Assembly: GCA_022844225.1 (NCBI GenBank) | Contig: JALHMC010000004.1 | Location: 96,804 to 160,803 of the forward strand | Reading direction: 5' to 3' | DNA length: 64,000 nt | DNA from: Hyphomicrobiaceae bacterium | GTDB lineage: Bacteria; Pseudomonadota; Alphaproteobacteria; Rhizobiales; Hyphomicrobiaceae | Shown: piece after piece, positions 35,495-43,650 of the stretch | How positions within the stretch are numbered: the stretch's first letter is position 1 | Layout: the number at the start of each line of letters is the position of its first letter | Made by a program: the position numbers and the translations under genes | The notes under the pieces: generated by a model | The model's database searches: none | Told to the model about the DNA's origin: nothing | The model's input: the letters and a program-made list of their open reading frames with translations, nothing else

Positions 35495-36289
35495 ATGGAA
35501 GCCTATCTCGATCTCATGCGACGCGTGCGCGATCAGGGCGTACGCAAGTCCGACCGGACCGGCACCGGAACGCTCAGCGTTTTCGGCCATCAGATGCGTT
35601 TCGACTTGTCGGACGGATTTCCGCTGGTCACGACGAAGAAACTGCATCTGAAGTCGATTTTTCACGAGTTGATCTGGTTCCTTGCCGGCGACACGAATGT
35701 CGATTACCTGCGCCGGAACGGGGTCACGATCTGGGACGAATGGGCGGACGAGAGAGGGGAACTCGGTCCGGTCTATGGACGGCAATGGCGCTCCTGGGCG
35801 GCGCCCGACAGCCGTGCGATCGATCAGATCGCAGAGGTGCTGGGGATGATCAAGACGAACCCGGACAGCCGGCGTATGATCGTATCGGCTTGGAACCCGG
35901 CTGATATTCCCCAGATGGCGCTGGCGCCGTGCCATTGCCTGTTCCAGTTCTATGTCGCGGACGGGCGTCTCTCGTGCCAGCTTTATCAACGCTCGGCTGA
36001 CGTCTTCCTCGGGGTGCCGTTCAATATCGCCAGCTATGCCGCTCTGACGATGATGATGGCGCATGTCACGGGGCTCAAGCCCGGTGACTTCGTGCACACG
36101 CTCGGCGACGCGCACCTTTATCTCAATCATCTCGAGCAAGCCGACTTGCAACTGTCGCGCTCGCCCCGGGCTTTGCCGCAGCTGAGACTCAATCCCGACG
36201 TGACGTCGATTTTCGGGTTCCGGTACGAGGACTTCCAGGTCGAGGGCTACGATCCTCACCCTCACATCAAGGCGCCGGTTGCGGTGTGA
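35495..36289 (+). CDS. thyA: Thymidylate synthase
   Basis: A 264-residue enzyme converting dUMP and methylene-tetrahydrofolate to dTMP and dihydrofolate. The catalytic Cys146 is in [31 protein letters not shown] (folate and phosphate region), [31 protein letters not shown] and [12 protein letters not shown] are all present. Its length equals that of the E. coli enzyme. Its 3' end overlaps the folA start, so the two consecutive steps of the folate cycle are translationally coupled. Confidence 0.98.
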   Translation: MEAYLDLMRRVRDQGVRKSDRTGTGTLSVFGHQMRFDLSDGFPLVTTKKLHLKSIFHELIWFLAGDTNVDYLRRNGVTIWDEWADERGELGPVYGRQWRSWAAPDSRAIDQIAEVLGMIKTNPDSRRMIVSAWNPADIPQMALAPCHCLFQFYVADGRLSCQLYQRSADVFLGVPFNIASYAALTMMMAHVTGLKPGDFVHTLGDAHLYLNHLEQADLQLSRSPRALPQLRLNPDVTSIFGFRYEDFQVEGYDPHPHIKAPVAV

Positions 36290-36867
36290 GCGACGTTTCG
36301 AGCGCTGGCGAGAGCGGTATGGATCAGACGAACCCCTTCAAGATCACCTTCGTGGTCGCCGCAACTCGAAATGGCGTCATTGGGCGGGGCGGCGACATGC
36401 CTTGGCGAATGCCGTCCAGCCTCAGACGATTCCGGTCACTCACCATGGGACGCCCCATGATTATGGGGCGAAAGACATACGCAGCCATAGGACGGCCACT
36501 CGACGGACGTGACACGATCGTGGTCACGCGAGATCCGACGTTCCAAGTCGACGGCGTCCATAGGGCGGGCAGCCTTGCGGATGCATTCAGCTTGGCCGTA
36601 CAACTCGCTGCGAAGCGAGGGACAAACGAGATCATCATTGCAGGCGGTGGCGAGATCTATGCCTCCGCCCTCCCCTATGCAACCGATGTTCAACTCGACC
36701 TGGTTGAGACGGAACTCGAGGGCGATACTCTTTTTCCCCAACTCGATCCCACCTCATGGCAGGAGATCGGGAATGAACCGATCGTACCTCACTCGAAGGA
36801 CAAGTACGCGGCCACCGCAAAGGTTTTTAGGCGGATTGGGCCGTCTAAGCCGCTCCCGTCGGCTTGA
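36286..36867 (+). CDS. folA: Dihydrofolate reductase
   Basis: A 193-residue (or 182 from the internal ATG) NADPH-dependent reductase regenerating tetrahydrofolate after ThyA. Features are [24 protein letters not shown], with Asp in the catalytic position of [27 protein letters not shown] (NADPH), and [16 protein letters not shown]. The upstream GTG at 36286 overlaps the thyA stop; an ATG at 36319 is a good alternative, since DHFR proper begins shortly after it. The N-terminal [11 protein letters not shown] would be an uncommon extension. Confidence 0.95.
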   Translation: MSDVSSAGESGMDQTNPFKITFVVAATRNGVIGRGGDMPWRMPSSLRRFRSLTMGRPMIMGRKTYAAIGRPLDGRDTIVVTRDPTFQVDGVHRAGSLADAFSLAVQLAAKRGTNEIIIAGGGEIYASALPYATDVQLDLVETELEGDTLFPQLDPTSWQEIGNEPIVPHSKDKYAATAKVFRRIGPSKPLPSA

Positions 36868-37049
36868 ACGGCGGGCGGCCATCACCATGTTCGTGCGGTG
36901 AGGTTTGCGCATCCGGGAAGCAATGCCCTATAACCTGCCAAGTGGCTCGCCCGCCATCGGCGTGAGGCAGGAGCCAGTGGTCGCTTTTGCGCACAGCCGT
37001 GCGCGGTGCGATGTCGTCCGTCATAATCCTGAATAACAGCGGTGAATAC

Positions 37050-38207
37050 ATGCCTTGGAGCAATCAGAGCGGCGGCGGCGGCTGGAAAAGCGGCGGCGGC
37101 GGTGGTGGGGGAGGGGGCGGCGGTCCTTGGGGACAAGGTCCCTGGGGCCAAGGTCCATCGGGGGGAGGAGGGCAGCAGCCCGACCTCGAGGAATTGTTGA
37201 AGCGCAGCCAGGATCGGCTGAAGCAGGTGATGCCAGGCTCGGGCTTGCCTGGACCACTCATGCTGCTCATCGCGGCACCGGTCGTCGCACTGCTGGGGTT
37301 CTATCTGTTCACGTTCCGCGTTAATCCGGACGAGCTCGGCGTCGTCATGCGGTTCGGTGAGTTCGTCCGGCAGGAACCGCCCGGATTGCACTTCAGGCTC
37401 CCACCGCCGATCGAGGAGGTGCGTCTGCCCAAGGTGACGAGGCAGAATATCATCGAAATCGGAATGCGGTCCGGCGTTACGACGCGCAGCTACCAGACGA
37501 CGGTGCGCGATGTCCCCGAGGAAAGCTTGATGCTCACGGGTGACGAGAACATCGTCGACGTGGATTTCGTCGTCTACTGGCGGATCAAAGATGCGGCAGC
37601 CTACCTCTTCAACATCCAGCAACCAGAGCAGACGGTAAAGGAGGTTTCCGAGAGCGCTATGCGCGAGATCGTCGGCAAGTCCAACATCGCGCCGCTGCTG
37701 ACGGAAGCTCGGCAGCAGGCCGAGGTCGATGCCCAGAGACTGATCCAATCGACACTCGACAGCTACAATGCTGGTATCCAGATCGATCAAGTTCAGTTGC
37801 AGAAGGTCGATCCGCCCTCGCAGGTGATCGACGCGTTTCGTGACGTACAGGCGGCGCGTGCCGACCAGGAGCGTCTGCAGAACGAGGCGTTTTCGTACGC
37901 GAACAGGATCGTACCGGAGGCGCGTGGCGAGGCCGAGCGTATCCTACAGGGAGCGGAAGGCTACAAGCAGCAGACGGTTGCGGAGGCGCAAGGCCAGGCG
38001 GCACGCTTCACCAAGGTCTACGACGAATACGTCAAGGCTCCGGATGTGACGCGCCAGCGTCTGTTCCTCGAGACGATGGAACGGGTTCTCGCCGGGACCG
38101 ATAAAATCATCCTCGACCAAAAGAGTGGACAAGGCGTCGTGCCGTTCCTGCCGCTCGACCAGCTGCAGCGGTCCAAGGCACCAGCCCAGCCGCGCGGGAG
38201 CAACTGA
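37050..38207 (+). CDS. hflK: FtsH protease modulator HflK
   Basis: A 385-residue band-7/SPFH protein. A long Gly-rich N-terminus includes a run of eleven glycines followed by a PWGQG repeat pair; then one helix (PLMLLIAAPVVALLGFYLF, about residues 70-88), the band-7 domain (VNPDELGVVMRFGEFVRQEPPG, YQTTVRDVPEESLMLT) and a helical C-terminus (ARADQERLQNEA, ARGEAERILQGAEGYK). HflK and HflC form the cage that surrounds FtsH. ATG 37050 follows a weak ribosome binding site. HflC follows 3 bases later. Confidence 0.96.
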   Translation: MPWSNQSGGGGWKSGGGGGGGGGGGPWGQGPWGQGPSGGGGQQPDLEELLKRSQDRLKQVMPGSGLPGPLMLLIAAPVVALLGFYLFTFRVNPDELGVVMRFGEFVRQEPPGLHFRLPPPIEEVRLPKVTRQNIIEIGMRSGVTTRSYQTTVRDVPEESLMLTGDENIVDVDFVVYWRIKDAAAYLFNIQQPEQTVKEVSESAMREIVGKSNIAPLLTEARQQAEVDAQRLIQSTLDSYNAGIQIDQVQLQKVDPPSQVIDAFRDVQAARADQERLQNEAFSYANRIVPEARGEAERILQGAEGYKQQTVAEAQGQAARFTKVYDEYVKAPDVTRQRLFLETMERVLAGTDKIILDQKSGQGVVPFLPLDQLQRSKAPAQPRGSN

Positions 38208-38210
38208 GCC

Positions 38211-39128
38211 ATGCGCATTTTCTTTGGTATCGTTTTGGCGCTGCTCGGTGCAGCTGCTGCCGGCGCTTACTTCGCGCTGTTCATCGTCCACCAGAACGAG
38301 CAAGTACTGGTGCTCGAGTTCGGCAAGCCGAAGCGCGTGATCAATGAGCCGGGTTTGCACTGGAAGATTCCGGTCGTTGAGACGGTCGACTATTTCGACA
38401 AGCGGATCCTCGATCTGGACACCCAACCACAAGAAGTTACGGCGTCCGATCAGAAGCGCATCGTGGTCGATGCTTTCGCGCGCTATCGCATCACTGATCC
38501 GCTGCGGTTCTATCAGACTGTGCGCGATGAGCGAAATGTCCGCTCGCGCCTGGGCCCGATCGTCGAATCCTCGATCCGGCGCGTGCTCGGTGCCACGACC
38601 TTCCAGAATCTCGTGCGCGACCGGCGTGAGGAACTGATGAAGCGGATCGCGCAACAGGTGAACAACGAGGGTAAGGATTTCGGTCTCGAAGTCGTGGACG
38701 TGCGCATCAAGCGGGCTGACCTGCCGGAACAGAACTCCAAGAACATCTTCGACAGGATGCGTGCCGAGCGTCAACGCGAGGCGGCGGAATTCCGCGCGGA
38801 AGGTGGCGCGGCCGCGAACCGCATCCGCGCCACGGCGGACCGCGAGGCCACGGTCATCAAGGCCGAGGCTACGCGGAAGGGAGAATTGCTGCGCGGCGAG
38901 GGTGATGCCGAACGAAATCAGGTGTTCAACCAAGCCTTCGGCAAAGATCCCGAGTTCTTTTCGTTCTACCGCTCGATGCAGGCATACGAGGCCGGTATCA
39001 AATCCGGTGATACGCGGATGCTTCTCACACCTGACAGCGAATTCTTCCGCTACTTCAATTCGGCTTCGGGTGGTCAAGTTCCGGGACGGGCTGCTCCTGG
39101 GTCAGTGCCGGCTCAGCCAGCGCGGTGA
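38211..39128 (+). CDS. hflC: FtsH protease modulator HflC
   Basis: A 305-residue band-7 partner of HflK. The N-terminal helix is FFGIVLALLGAAAAGAYFALF, then the band-7 core (EQVLVLEFGKPKRVINEPGLHWKIPVVETVDYFDKRIL in part: LEFGKPKRV and GLHWKIP), a MRAERQREAAEFRAEGGAAANRIRATADREATV helical arm (in part: ERQREAAEFRAEG), and a tail with ESNSASGGQ-like low-complexity sequence. It is co-transcribed with hflK. A palindrome and the degP-like gene follow. Confidence 0.96.
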   Translation: MRIFFGIVLALLGAAAAGAYFALFIVHQNEQVLVLEFGKPKRVINEPGLHWKIPVVETVDYFDKRILDLDTQPQEVTASDQKRIVVDAFARYRITDPLRFYQTVRDERNVRSRLGPIVESSIRRVLGATTFQNLVRDRREELMKRIAQQVNNEGKDFGLEVVDVRIKRADLPEQNSKNIFDRMRAERQREAAEFRAEGGAAANRIRATADREATVIKAEATRKGELLRGEGDAERNQVFNQAFGKDPEFFSFYRSMQAYEAGIKSGDTRMLLTPDSEFFRYFNSASGGQVPGRAAPGSVPAQPAR

Positions 39129-39156
39129 CGCAACTTCTTAGGCAGACAGGCGGCGC

Positions 39157-39170
39157 GTGACCAAGGTCAC
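39157..39170. promoter_or_regulatory. Palindrome upstream of degP-like gene
   Basis: GTGACCAAGGTCAC is a perfect 6-base inverted repeat around AA, in the 158-base gap between hflC and the protease gene. It is 117 bases before the protease start. It could be an operator for a dimeric regulator or the stem of a short hairpin; no T-run follows, so it is not a terminator. Confidence 0.35.
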
Positions 39171-39286
39171 CGTCGCGCTGCGACTGATATCGTTGTCTCT
39201 GCTATAGTAGACTTGGCTCGTTCACCTGGTCGAAATGCCGGTGCGGAAGATGAGCCGCTCTGCTGGCGCGATTGCGAGGATCACCC

Positions 39287-40786
39287 ATGACCGAGTTCAT
39301 TCGTGGACGGTTGGCAGTTTGCGAGCGGTCGTGGCGTGGCCTGAGCATGGCGATGTTTACGGCCGTCGGACTTGTTTTTTCTGTCGGCGATCCGCGCGAT
39401 GCCGTGGCGCGCAGCGGTCCGCAGAGCGTTGCGCCCCTGGCCGAGCGGTTGACGGATGCCGTGGTCAACATCTCCACCAGTCAGAAGGCGAAAGGGCCGT
39501 CTGGCGTCCCGCTTCCGAGCGTGCCCAAGGGTTCACCGTTCGAGGAGTTCTTCGAGGATTTCTTCAATCGCAAGGATCGGCCCGGCAGCAGTGACCGGAA
39601 GGTGTCGTCTCTCGGGTCCGGGTTCGTCATCGATGCGAAGGAGGGGTTGATCGTCACGAACCATCACGTGATCGATGGCGCCGACGAGATCATCATCAAC
39701 TTCCACGATGGCACGAAGCTGAAGGTCGACAAGGTTGTAGGGCGCGATACCAAGACGGATATCGCGTTGCTCAAGGTCTCGCCGAAGAAGCCGCTCACGG
39801 CTGTGAAATTCGGCGTTTCTGAGGCCATGAAGGTCGGCGATTGGGTGATGGCGATCGGCAATCCTTTCGGGTTGGGCGGCTCGGTCTCGGTGGGGATCAT
39901 CTCGGCCAAGCAGAGAGACATCAACTCAGGTCCCTACGACGACTACCTGCAGACCGACGCGGCCATAAACAAGGGCAATTCGGGTGGCCCGCTGTTCAAC
40001 ATGGACGGCGATGTCATCGGCGTGAACACAGCGATCATCTCACCGTCGGGTGGCTCGATCGGCATCGGGTTCGCGGTTCCGTCAGATACCGCCATGGCCG
40101 TGGTGGACCAGCTGCGGGAATTCGGTGAGACACGGCGTGGCTGGCTCGGCGTCAAGATCCAGTCGGTTACGGAGGAGATCGCCGAATCGCTATCGGTGAA
40201 GGAGAACTCGGGTGCGTTGGTCTCATCGGTGACATCAGGTGGACCGGCTGCAAAGGCCGGTATCGAGGCTGGCGACGTCATCCTGCGCCTGGATGGCCGA
40301 GAGGTTAGTTCCGTGCGCAGCTTGCCGCGATTGGTGTCTCGCGTGCCGGTCGGCAAGGCGATCGACGTCGAGGTCGTTCGCAAGGGTGAGCGCAGGGTGC
40401 TGAAGGTGGTCGTCGGTCGTCTCGAGGAGGCGGAGAAGGAAAGTGGCGACGGCAAGAGCGGCCAGGGTGGAGCCGACCCGGCTAAGGCACCGCTCGGCAT
40501 GTCACTTGCTCCGCTCGACGATGCATTGCGCAGCAAGTTCGGAATCGACTCCCGCGTGACTAAAGGCGTGGTCGTTACCGAAGCCGCGCCGACCAGCCCT
40601 GCCGGGCGAAAAGGGATCAAGGCCGGCGACGTGATCGTCGAAGCGGCCCAGGAACCGGTGGAGAGCGTCGCGGACGTCACTAAGGGGATAGAGAAAGTTC
40701 GTAAGGATGGGCGGCGGGCAATTCTATTGCGCGTCGAGGATCCCAAGGGCCAGATGCGTTTCGTGGCCGTTCCAGTCGCTGAATAA
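39287..40786 (+). CDS. degP: Do-family serine endoprotease (DegP/HtrA)
   Basis: A 499-residue periplasmic protease/chaperone. A signal segment (FTAVGLVFSVGDPRDAVARS, cut after about residue 44) precedes the trypsin-like domain with the triad His in VTNHHVIDG, Asp in TDIALLKV and Ser in NKGNSGGPLF. Two PDZ domains follow (RRGWLGVKIQSV ... EAGDVILRLDGREV, and GVVVTEAAPTSPAGRKGIKAGDVIVE). It degrades or refolds misfolded envelope proteins. ATG 39287 has AGGATC upstream. Its position after hflKC puts two quality-control systems side by side. Confidence 0.95.
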   Translation: MTEFIRGRLAVCERSWRGLSMAMFTAVGLVFSVGDPRDAVARSGPQSVAPLAERLTDAVVNISTSQKAKGPSGVPLPSVPKGSPFEEFFEDFFNRKDRPGSSDRKVSSLGSGFVIDAKEGLIVTNHHVIDGADEIIINFHDGTKLKVDKVVGRDTKTDIALLKVSPKKPLTAVKFGVSEAMKVGDWVMAIGNPFGLGGSVSVGIISAKQRDINSGPYDDYLQTDAAINKGNSGGPLFNMDGDVIGVNTAIISPSGGSIGIGFAVPSDTAMAVVDQLREFGETRRGWLGVKIQSVTEEIAESLSVKENSGALVSSVTSGGPAAKAGIEAGDVILRLDGREVSSVRSLPRLVSRVPVGKAIDVEVVRKGERRVLKVVVGRLEEAEKESGDGKSGQGGADPAKAPLGMSLAPLDDALRSKFGIDSRVTKGVVVTEAAPTSPAGRKGIKAGDVIVEAAQEPVESVADVTKGIEKVRKDGRRAILLRVEDPKGQMRFVAVPVAE

Positions 40787-41002
40787 GCCATCGGTTTGGG
40801 CGACCAGCGCCGAGCCGCGTCAGGGCAGGCACGAGGGTGTGGGTCGTCTCTTGCGGCGCGGGCCTCGTCCGGTTAGCACTCCTGGTCTCAAAACCGTCAC
40901 AAGGTCGCTGGTCATTGTCCTCGGGACGTGATCCAAGTGCCAGTGTATCGATTGTCCTGCTTCAGGACAGCATCTCGCGTGAAATTTCGGGAGCCTCAGT
41001 CC

Positions 41003-41716
41003 TTGTCCGATCGCCACTCCATTCTCGACAGCCTGATGGCCAGTCTCGCCCCAGTACACCGCGACGGACACAAGTTCATCTCGGTGGCTGCGGTCGCTGC
41101 CCTGATTTTCCTGCTCGTCTGGCCGCCGTTGGGTTGGGTGCTGGTGATCCTGGCGCTGTTTATCGCGTACTTCTTTCGCGATCCCGAACGTGTCACGCCG
41201 CTGCGCGAAGGGCTCGTGATTTCGCCTGCCGATGGGCGCGTGTCTTCGATCGAGACGGTCAAGCCCCCCATCGAACTCGGGCTCGGTGACGTGGAGCGGC
41301 AGCGCGTGTCGATCTTCCTGTCGGTTCTCGATGTGCACATCAACCGGGCGCCTGTTCCTGGGCGCATCAAACGCTCCGTCTATGTACCCGGAGCGTTCGT
41401 GAATGCGGCCCTCGACAAGGCGAGCGAGGAGAACGAGCGGCGTTCGCTCGTGATCGAGCAGACCGATGGCTCTGAGATCGCGGTCGTACAGATTGCGGGA
41501 TTGATTGCGCGCCGGATCGTGACGTTCAAGGGCGAGGGTGAGAGCGTCGGTGCCGGTGAGCGCTTTGGACTGATTCGGTTTGGTAGCCGCGTCGACGTCT
41601 ACTTGCCGCCAGGGCGCACTTCATTGGTGGCCGTCGGCCAGACGGCGGTAGGAGGTGAGACGGTGATTGCCGATCTCAAGTCTGGTGAGTTGGAGAGGGA
41701 AGCGCGGGCCTCTTGA
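41003..41716 (+). CDS. psd: Phosphatidylserine decarboxylase (prokaryotic type II-like)
   Basis: A 237-residue pro-enzyme that makes phosphatidylethanolamine. N-terminal helices (SVAAVAALIFLLVWPPLGWVLVILALFIAYFF in two spans), VISPADGRVSSIE, FLSVLDVHINRAPVPGRI, VQIAGLIARRIVTF and the auto-cleavage site GLIRFGSRVDVYLPPG, where Gly-Ser is split to form the pyruvoyl group. The start is probably TTG 41003 with GGGAG nine bases upstream; ATG 41036 is the alternative but would remove conserved N-terminal residues. It precedes pssA, which supplies its substrate. Confidence 0.93.
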   Translation: MSDRHSILDSLMASLAPVHRDGHKFISVAAVAALIFLLVWPPLGWVLVILALFIAYFFRDPERVTPLREGLVISPADGRVSSIETVKPPIELGLGDVERQRVSIFLSVLDVHINRAPVPGRIKRSVYVPGAFVNAALDKASEENERRSLVIEQTDGSEIAVVQIAGLIARRIVTFKGEGESVGAGERFGLIRFGSRVDVYLPPGRTSLVAVGQTAVGGETVIADLKSGELEREARAS

Positions 41717-41761
41717 CAGCCTTGTGGGAGCCAAAAATAGGGCTTGCAGTTCAAGGCTGTC
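41715..41761. repeat. Long inverted repeat between psd and pssA
   Basis: GACAGCCTTG (41715-41724) and its exact complement CAAGGCTGTC (41752-41761) flank a 27-base spacer. The left arm covers the end of the psd stop codon. TTGACA at 41713-41718 also reads as a perfect -35 element with a weak AT-rich -10 17 bases on. It may be a hairpin in the psd-pssA message or an operator/internal promoter. Confidence 0.5.
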
Positions 41762-41807
41762 ATTGTGGCCTGCTGGCAGATGCTCGACGGTGGGAGGGGT
41801 GCTCGGA

Positions 41808-42710
41808 ATGATCGAACGCTACGACTATCGCGGCAGGCGGGAAGGTGGTAGGCGGCCACTCTTTGGGCAGCGGTTCATTCCGATTCGCTATCTGGTGCCC
41901 AACTTTGCGACGCTGCTGGCGCTCTGCGCAGGCATTACGGCGATCCGAGCAGCGATCGAAGCGCGATACGAGCTGGCGGTGGCACTCATCGTTCTTGCGG
42001 CCCTGCTCGATGGTGTCGACGGGCGGCTGGCGCGCGCTCTCAACGCCCAGTCGCGGTTTGGGGCGGAACTCGACAGCCTCGCCGATTTCGTCAGTTTCGG
42101 CGTGGCACCCGCAGTTCTGATTTATATGTGGGGGCTCGGACCGCTGCGGGGTCTCGGATGGATCGCCGTATTGGTCTTTGCGTGTGCTGCCAGTCTCAGG
42201 CTCGCTCGCTTCAACGCGGCGATTGACGAGGATCGACCGAAGTGGCGGTCGAATTTTTTCAACGGCGTGCCCGCGCCGGCGGGCGCGATTGCAGTGATGC
42301 TGCCGATCTATCTCGAGGAAGCCGGCATCGTCATTGTACGCGACTGGCCCTTGGCCATCGTCATCTACGTGATGGTCATGGCGGGGCTGATGGTGTCGAC
42401 GCTCCCCACGTATTCGGGAAAGCTCGCAAGTGAGCGCATTGCGCGGGAATACGTGGCACCGGCGCTCGCTTCCGTGGCGCTGGCCGTAGGTTTGCTGGTG
42501 ACCTATCCCTATTTGACGCTGTCGACGGTGACGCTCGCCTATCTCGCCCTCATTCCATTCGGTGTGCACAGATATGAGCTGAGGCGGCGAGCCTGGGAGG
42601 CCAGCCAAGCGCAAGCGAGACAAGTGGCCACCAGTAGCGGAGCGGACGCGGGAGCTGCGCCAGACACCACCGGGTCGCCGCCCGTGCCGCCAACCGAGAC
42701 GCGTCATTGA
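41808..42710 (+). CDS. pssA: CDP-diacylglycerol--serine O-phosphatidyltransferase
   Basis: A 300-residue membrane enzyme that condenses CDP-diacylglycerol with serine to phosphatidylserine. The CDP-alcohol phosphatidyltransferase motif D-G-x2-A-R-x8-G-x3-D-x3-D is visible in LDGVDGRLARALNAQS and FGAELDSLADFVSFG. Several helices follow (LIYMWGLGPLRGLGWIAVLVFACAAS, AGAIAVMLPIYL, AIVIYVMVMAGLMVS, LALIPFGVHRYE). The C-terminal tail is Pro/Ala/Thr-rich and soluble. ATG 41808 has GGGAGGGG upstream. It is transcribed after psd, the common order in alphaproteobacteria. Confidence 0.95.
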   Translation: MIERYDYRGRREGGRRPLFGQRFIPIRYLVPNFATLLALCAGITAIRAAIEARYELAVALIVLAALLDGVDGRLARALNAQSRFGAELDSLADFVSFGVAPAVLIYMWGLGPLRGLGWIAVLVFACAASLRLARFNAAIDEDRPKWRSNFFNGVPAPAGAIAVMLPIYLEEAGIVIVRDWPLAIVIYVMVMAGLMVSTLPTYSGKLASERIAREYVAPALASVALAVGLLVTYPYLTLSTVTLAYLALIPFGVHRYELRRRAWEASQAQARQVATSSGADAGAAPDTTGSPPVPPTETRH

Positions 42711-42738
42711 CTGCTGGAGCCAGCAAGGATCGTTCGTC

Positions 42739-43617
42739 ATGAAGCTCAGTCCGCGGCAGCAGATCGCGCCGATCTATCATCGACGGATCGGCGATATCGT
42801 CGTAACGGCGGTCAGCGACGGTACCCTTGAGCGGACGCACGAGATGATGCTAGGCGTGCCGGCCGACGAGGCTCGCATGCATCTGGCTGCGGCGTGCCGA
42901 TCCTCGTTCGTGCTCTCGATCAATGCCTTCCTCATTCGCTCCGGCGGTCGGCTGGCCTTGATCGAGACCGGCTCGGGCGACTATCTCGGGCCAACGGCCG
43001 GCCATCTTATCGCGAACTTGGCGGCGGCTGGCGTTTCGCCGGAAGAGATCGACACGATCCTCCTCACGCATATGCATCCGGATCATTCTGCCGGCCTCAC
43101 GAACATGTCGTCAGGGACAGCCAACTATCGCAACGCCGAGCTGGTGGTGCATGAAAACGAGCCGAAGCATTGGTTCGACGATGCAGCGATGGCGCGGGGC
43201 AGCGAGCGCGAGAAGCGGCTGATGTTCCAGCAGGCGCGGGAACAGACGGCGCCGTACCGAGGGCGCATGCGCACGTTCACCGCAGGTGAAGTATTGCCCG
43301 GCGTGACGGCTCTGCCGATACCGGGGCATACACCAGGACATTCGGGCTTTTTAGTCGAGTCCGCCGGCGAGCGGCTTCTGATATGGGGTGATGTCGTCCA
43401 CATGCCCGAGGTGCAGGTGCCGCGCCCGGACGTCTCGATGGTGGTCGATACCGATCCGCAAGCGGCTGCCGCGTCGCGTCGGCGTGTTTTCGACATGGTG
43501 GCGAGCGAGCGAATGCTCGTCACGGGCATGCACCTGCATTTTCCAGGCTTTGCCCACGTCGTGCGCGAGGGTGGCGGTTATCGACTGGTGCCGGAGGCAT
43601 GGCGCCAGTCGCTTTGA
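42739..43617 (+). CDS. Metallo-beta-lactamase-fold hydrolase (lactonase-like)
   Basis: A 292-residue MBL-fold enzyme. The metal motif HxHxDH is LLTHMHPDHSAGL; further ligands are the His of PIPGHTPGHSGF, the Asp of LIWGDVVHMPEV and the His of MHLHFPGFAHVV. The order of motifs and N-terminal TVSDGTLERTHEMML-type sequence resemble AHL lactonases and related hydrolases. No signal peptide is visible. It follows pssA by 28 bases after a small hairpin (TGCTGG-AG-CCAGCA at 42712-42725). Confidence 0.88.
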   Translation: MKLSPRQQIAPIYHRRIGDIVVTAVSDGTLERTHEMMLGVPADEARMHLAAACRSSFVLSINAFLIRSGGRLALIETGSGDYLGPTAGHLIANLAAAGVSPEEIDTILLTHMHPDHSAGLTNMSSGTANYRNAELVVHENEPKHWFDDAAMARGSEREKRLMFQQAREQTAPYRGRMRTFTAGEVLPGVTALPIPGHTPGHSGFLVESAGERLLIWGDVVHMPEVQVPRPDVSMVVDTDPQAAAASRRRVFDMVASERMLVTGMHLHFPGFAHVVREGGGYRLVPEAWRQSL

Positions 43618-43624
43618 CTGAACT

Positions 43625-43650
43625 CGCTGACACTGCGTCAGCGGGTTTCT
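43625..43650. terminator. Convergent hairpin between MBL gene and manC
   Basis: CGCTGAC-ACTGC-GTCAGCG (43625-43643) is a perfect 7-base stem with a 5-base loop, followed by GGTTTCTTCT on the plus strand. It overlaps the manC stop. It may terminate transcripts from the left. Confidence 0.5.

Noticed and set aside
34916..36265. A 449-codon frame antisense to the SGNH hydrolase and thyA
   Set aside because: Overlaps thymidylate synthase almost completely; no domain motif and no plausible start signal.
37944..39077. A 377-codon frame antisense to hflK/hflC
   Set aside because: Antisense to band-7 genes, low-complexity composition, no motif.
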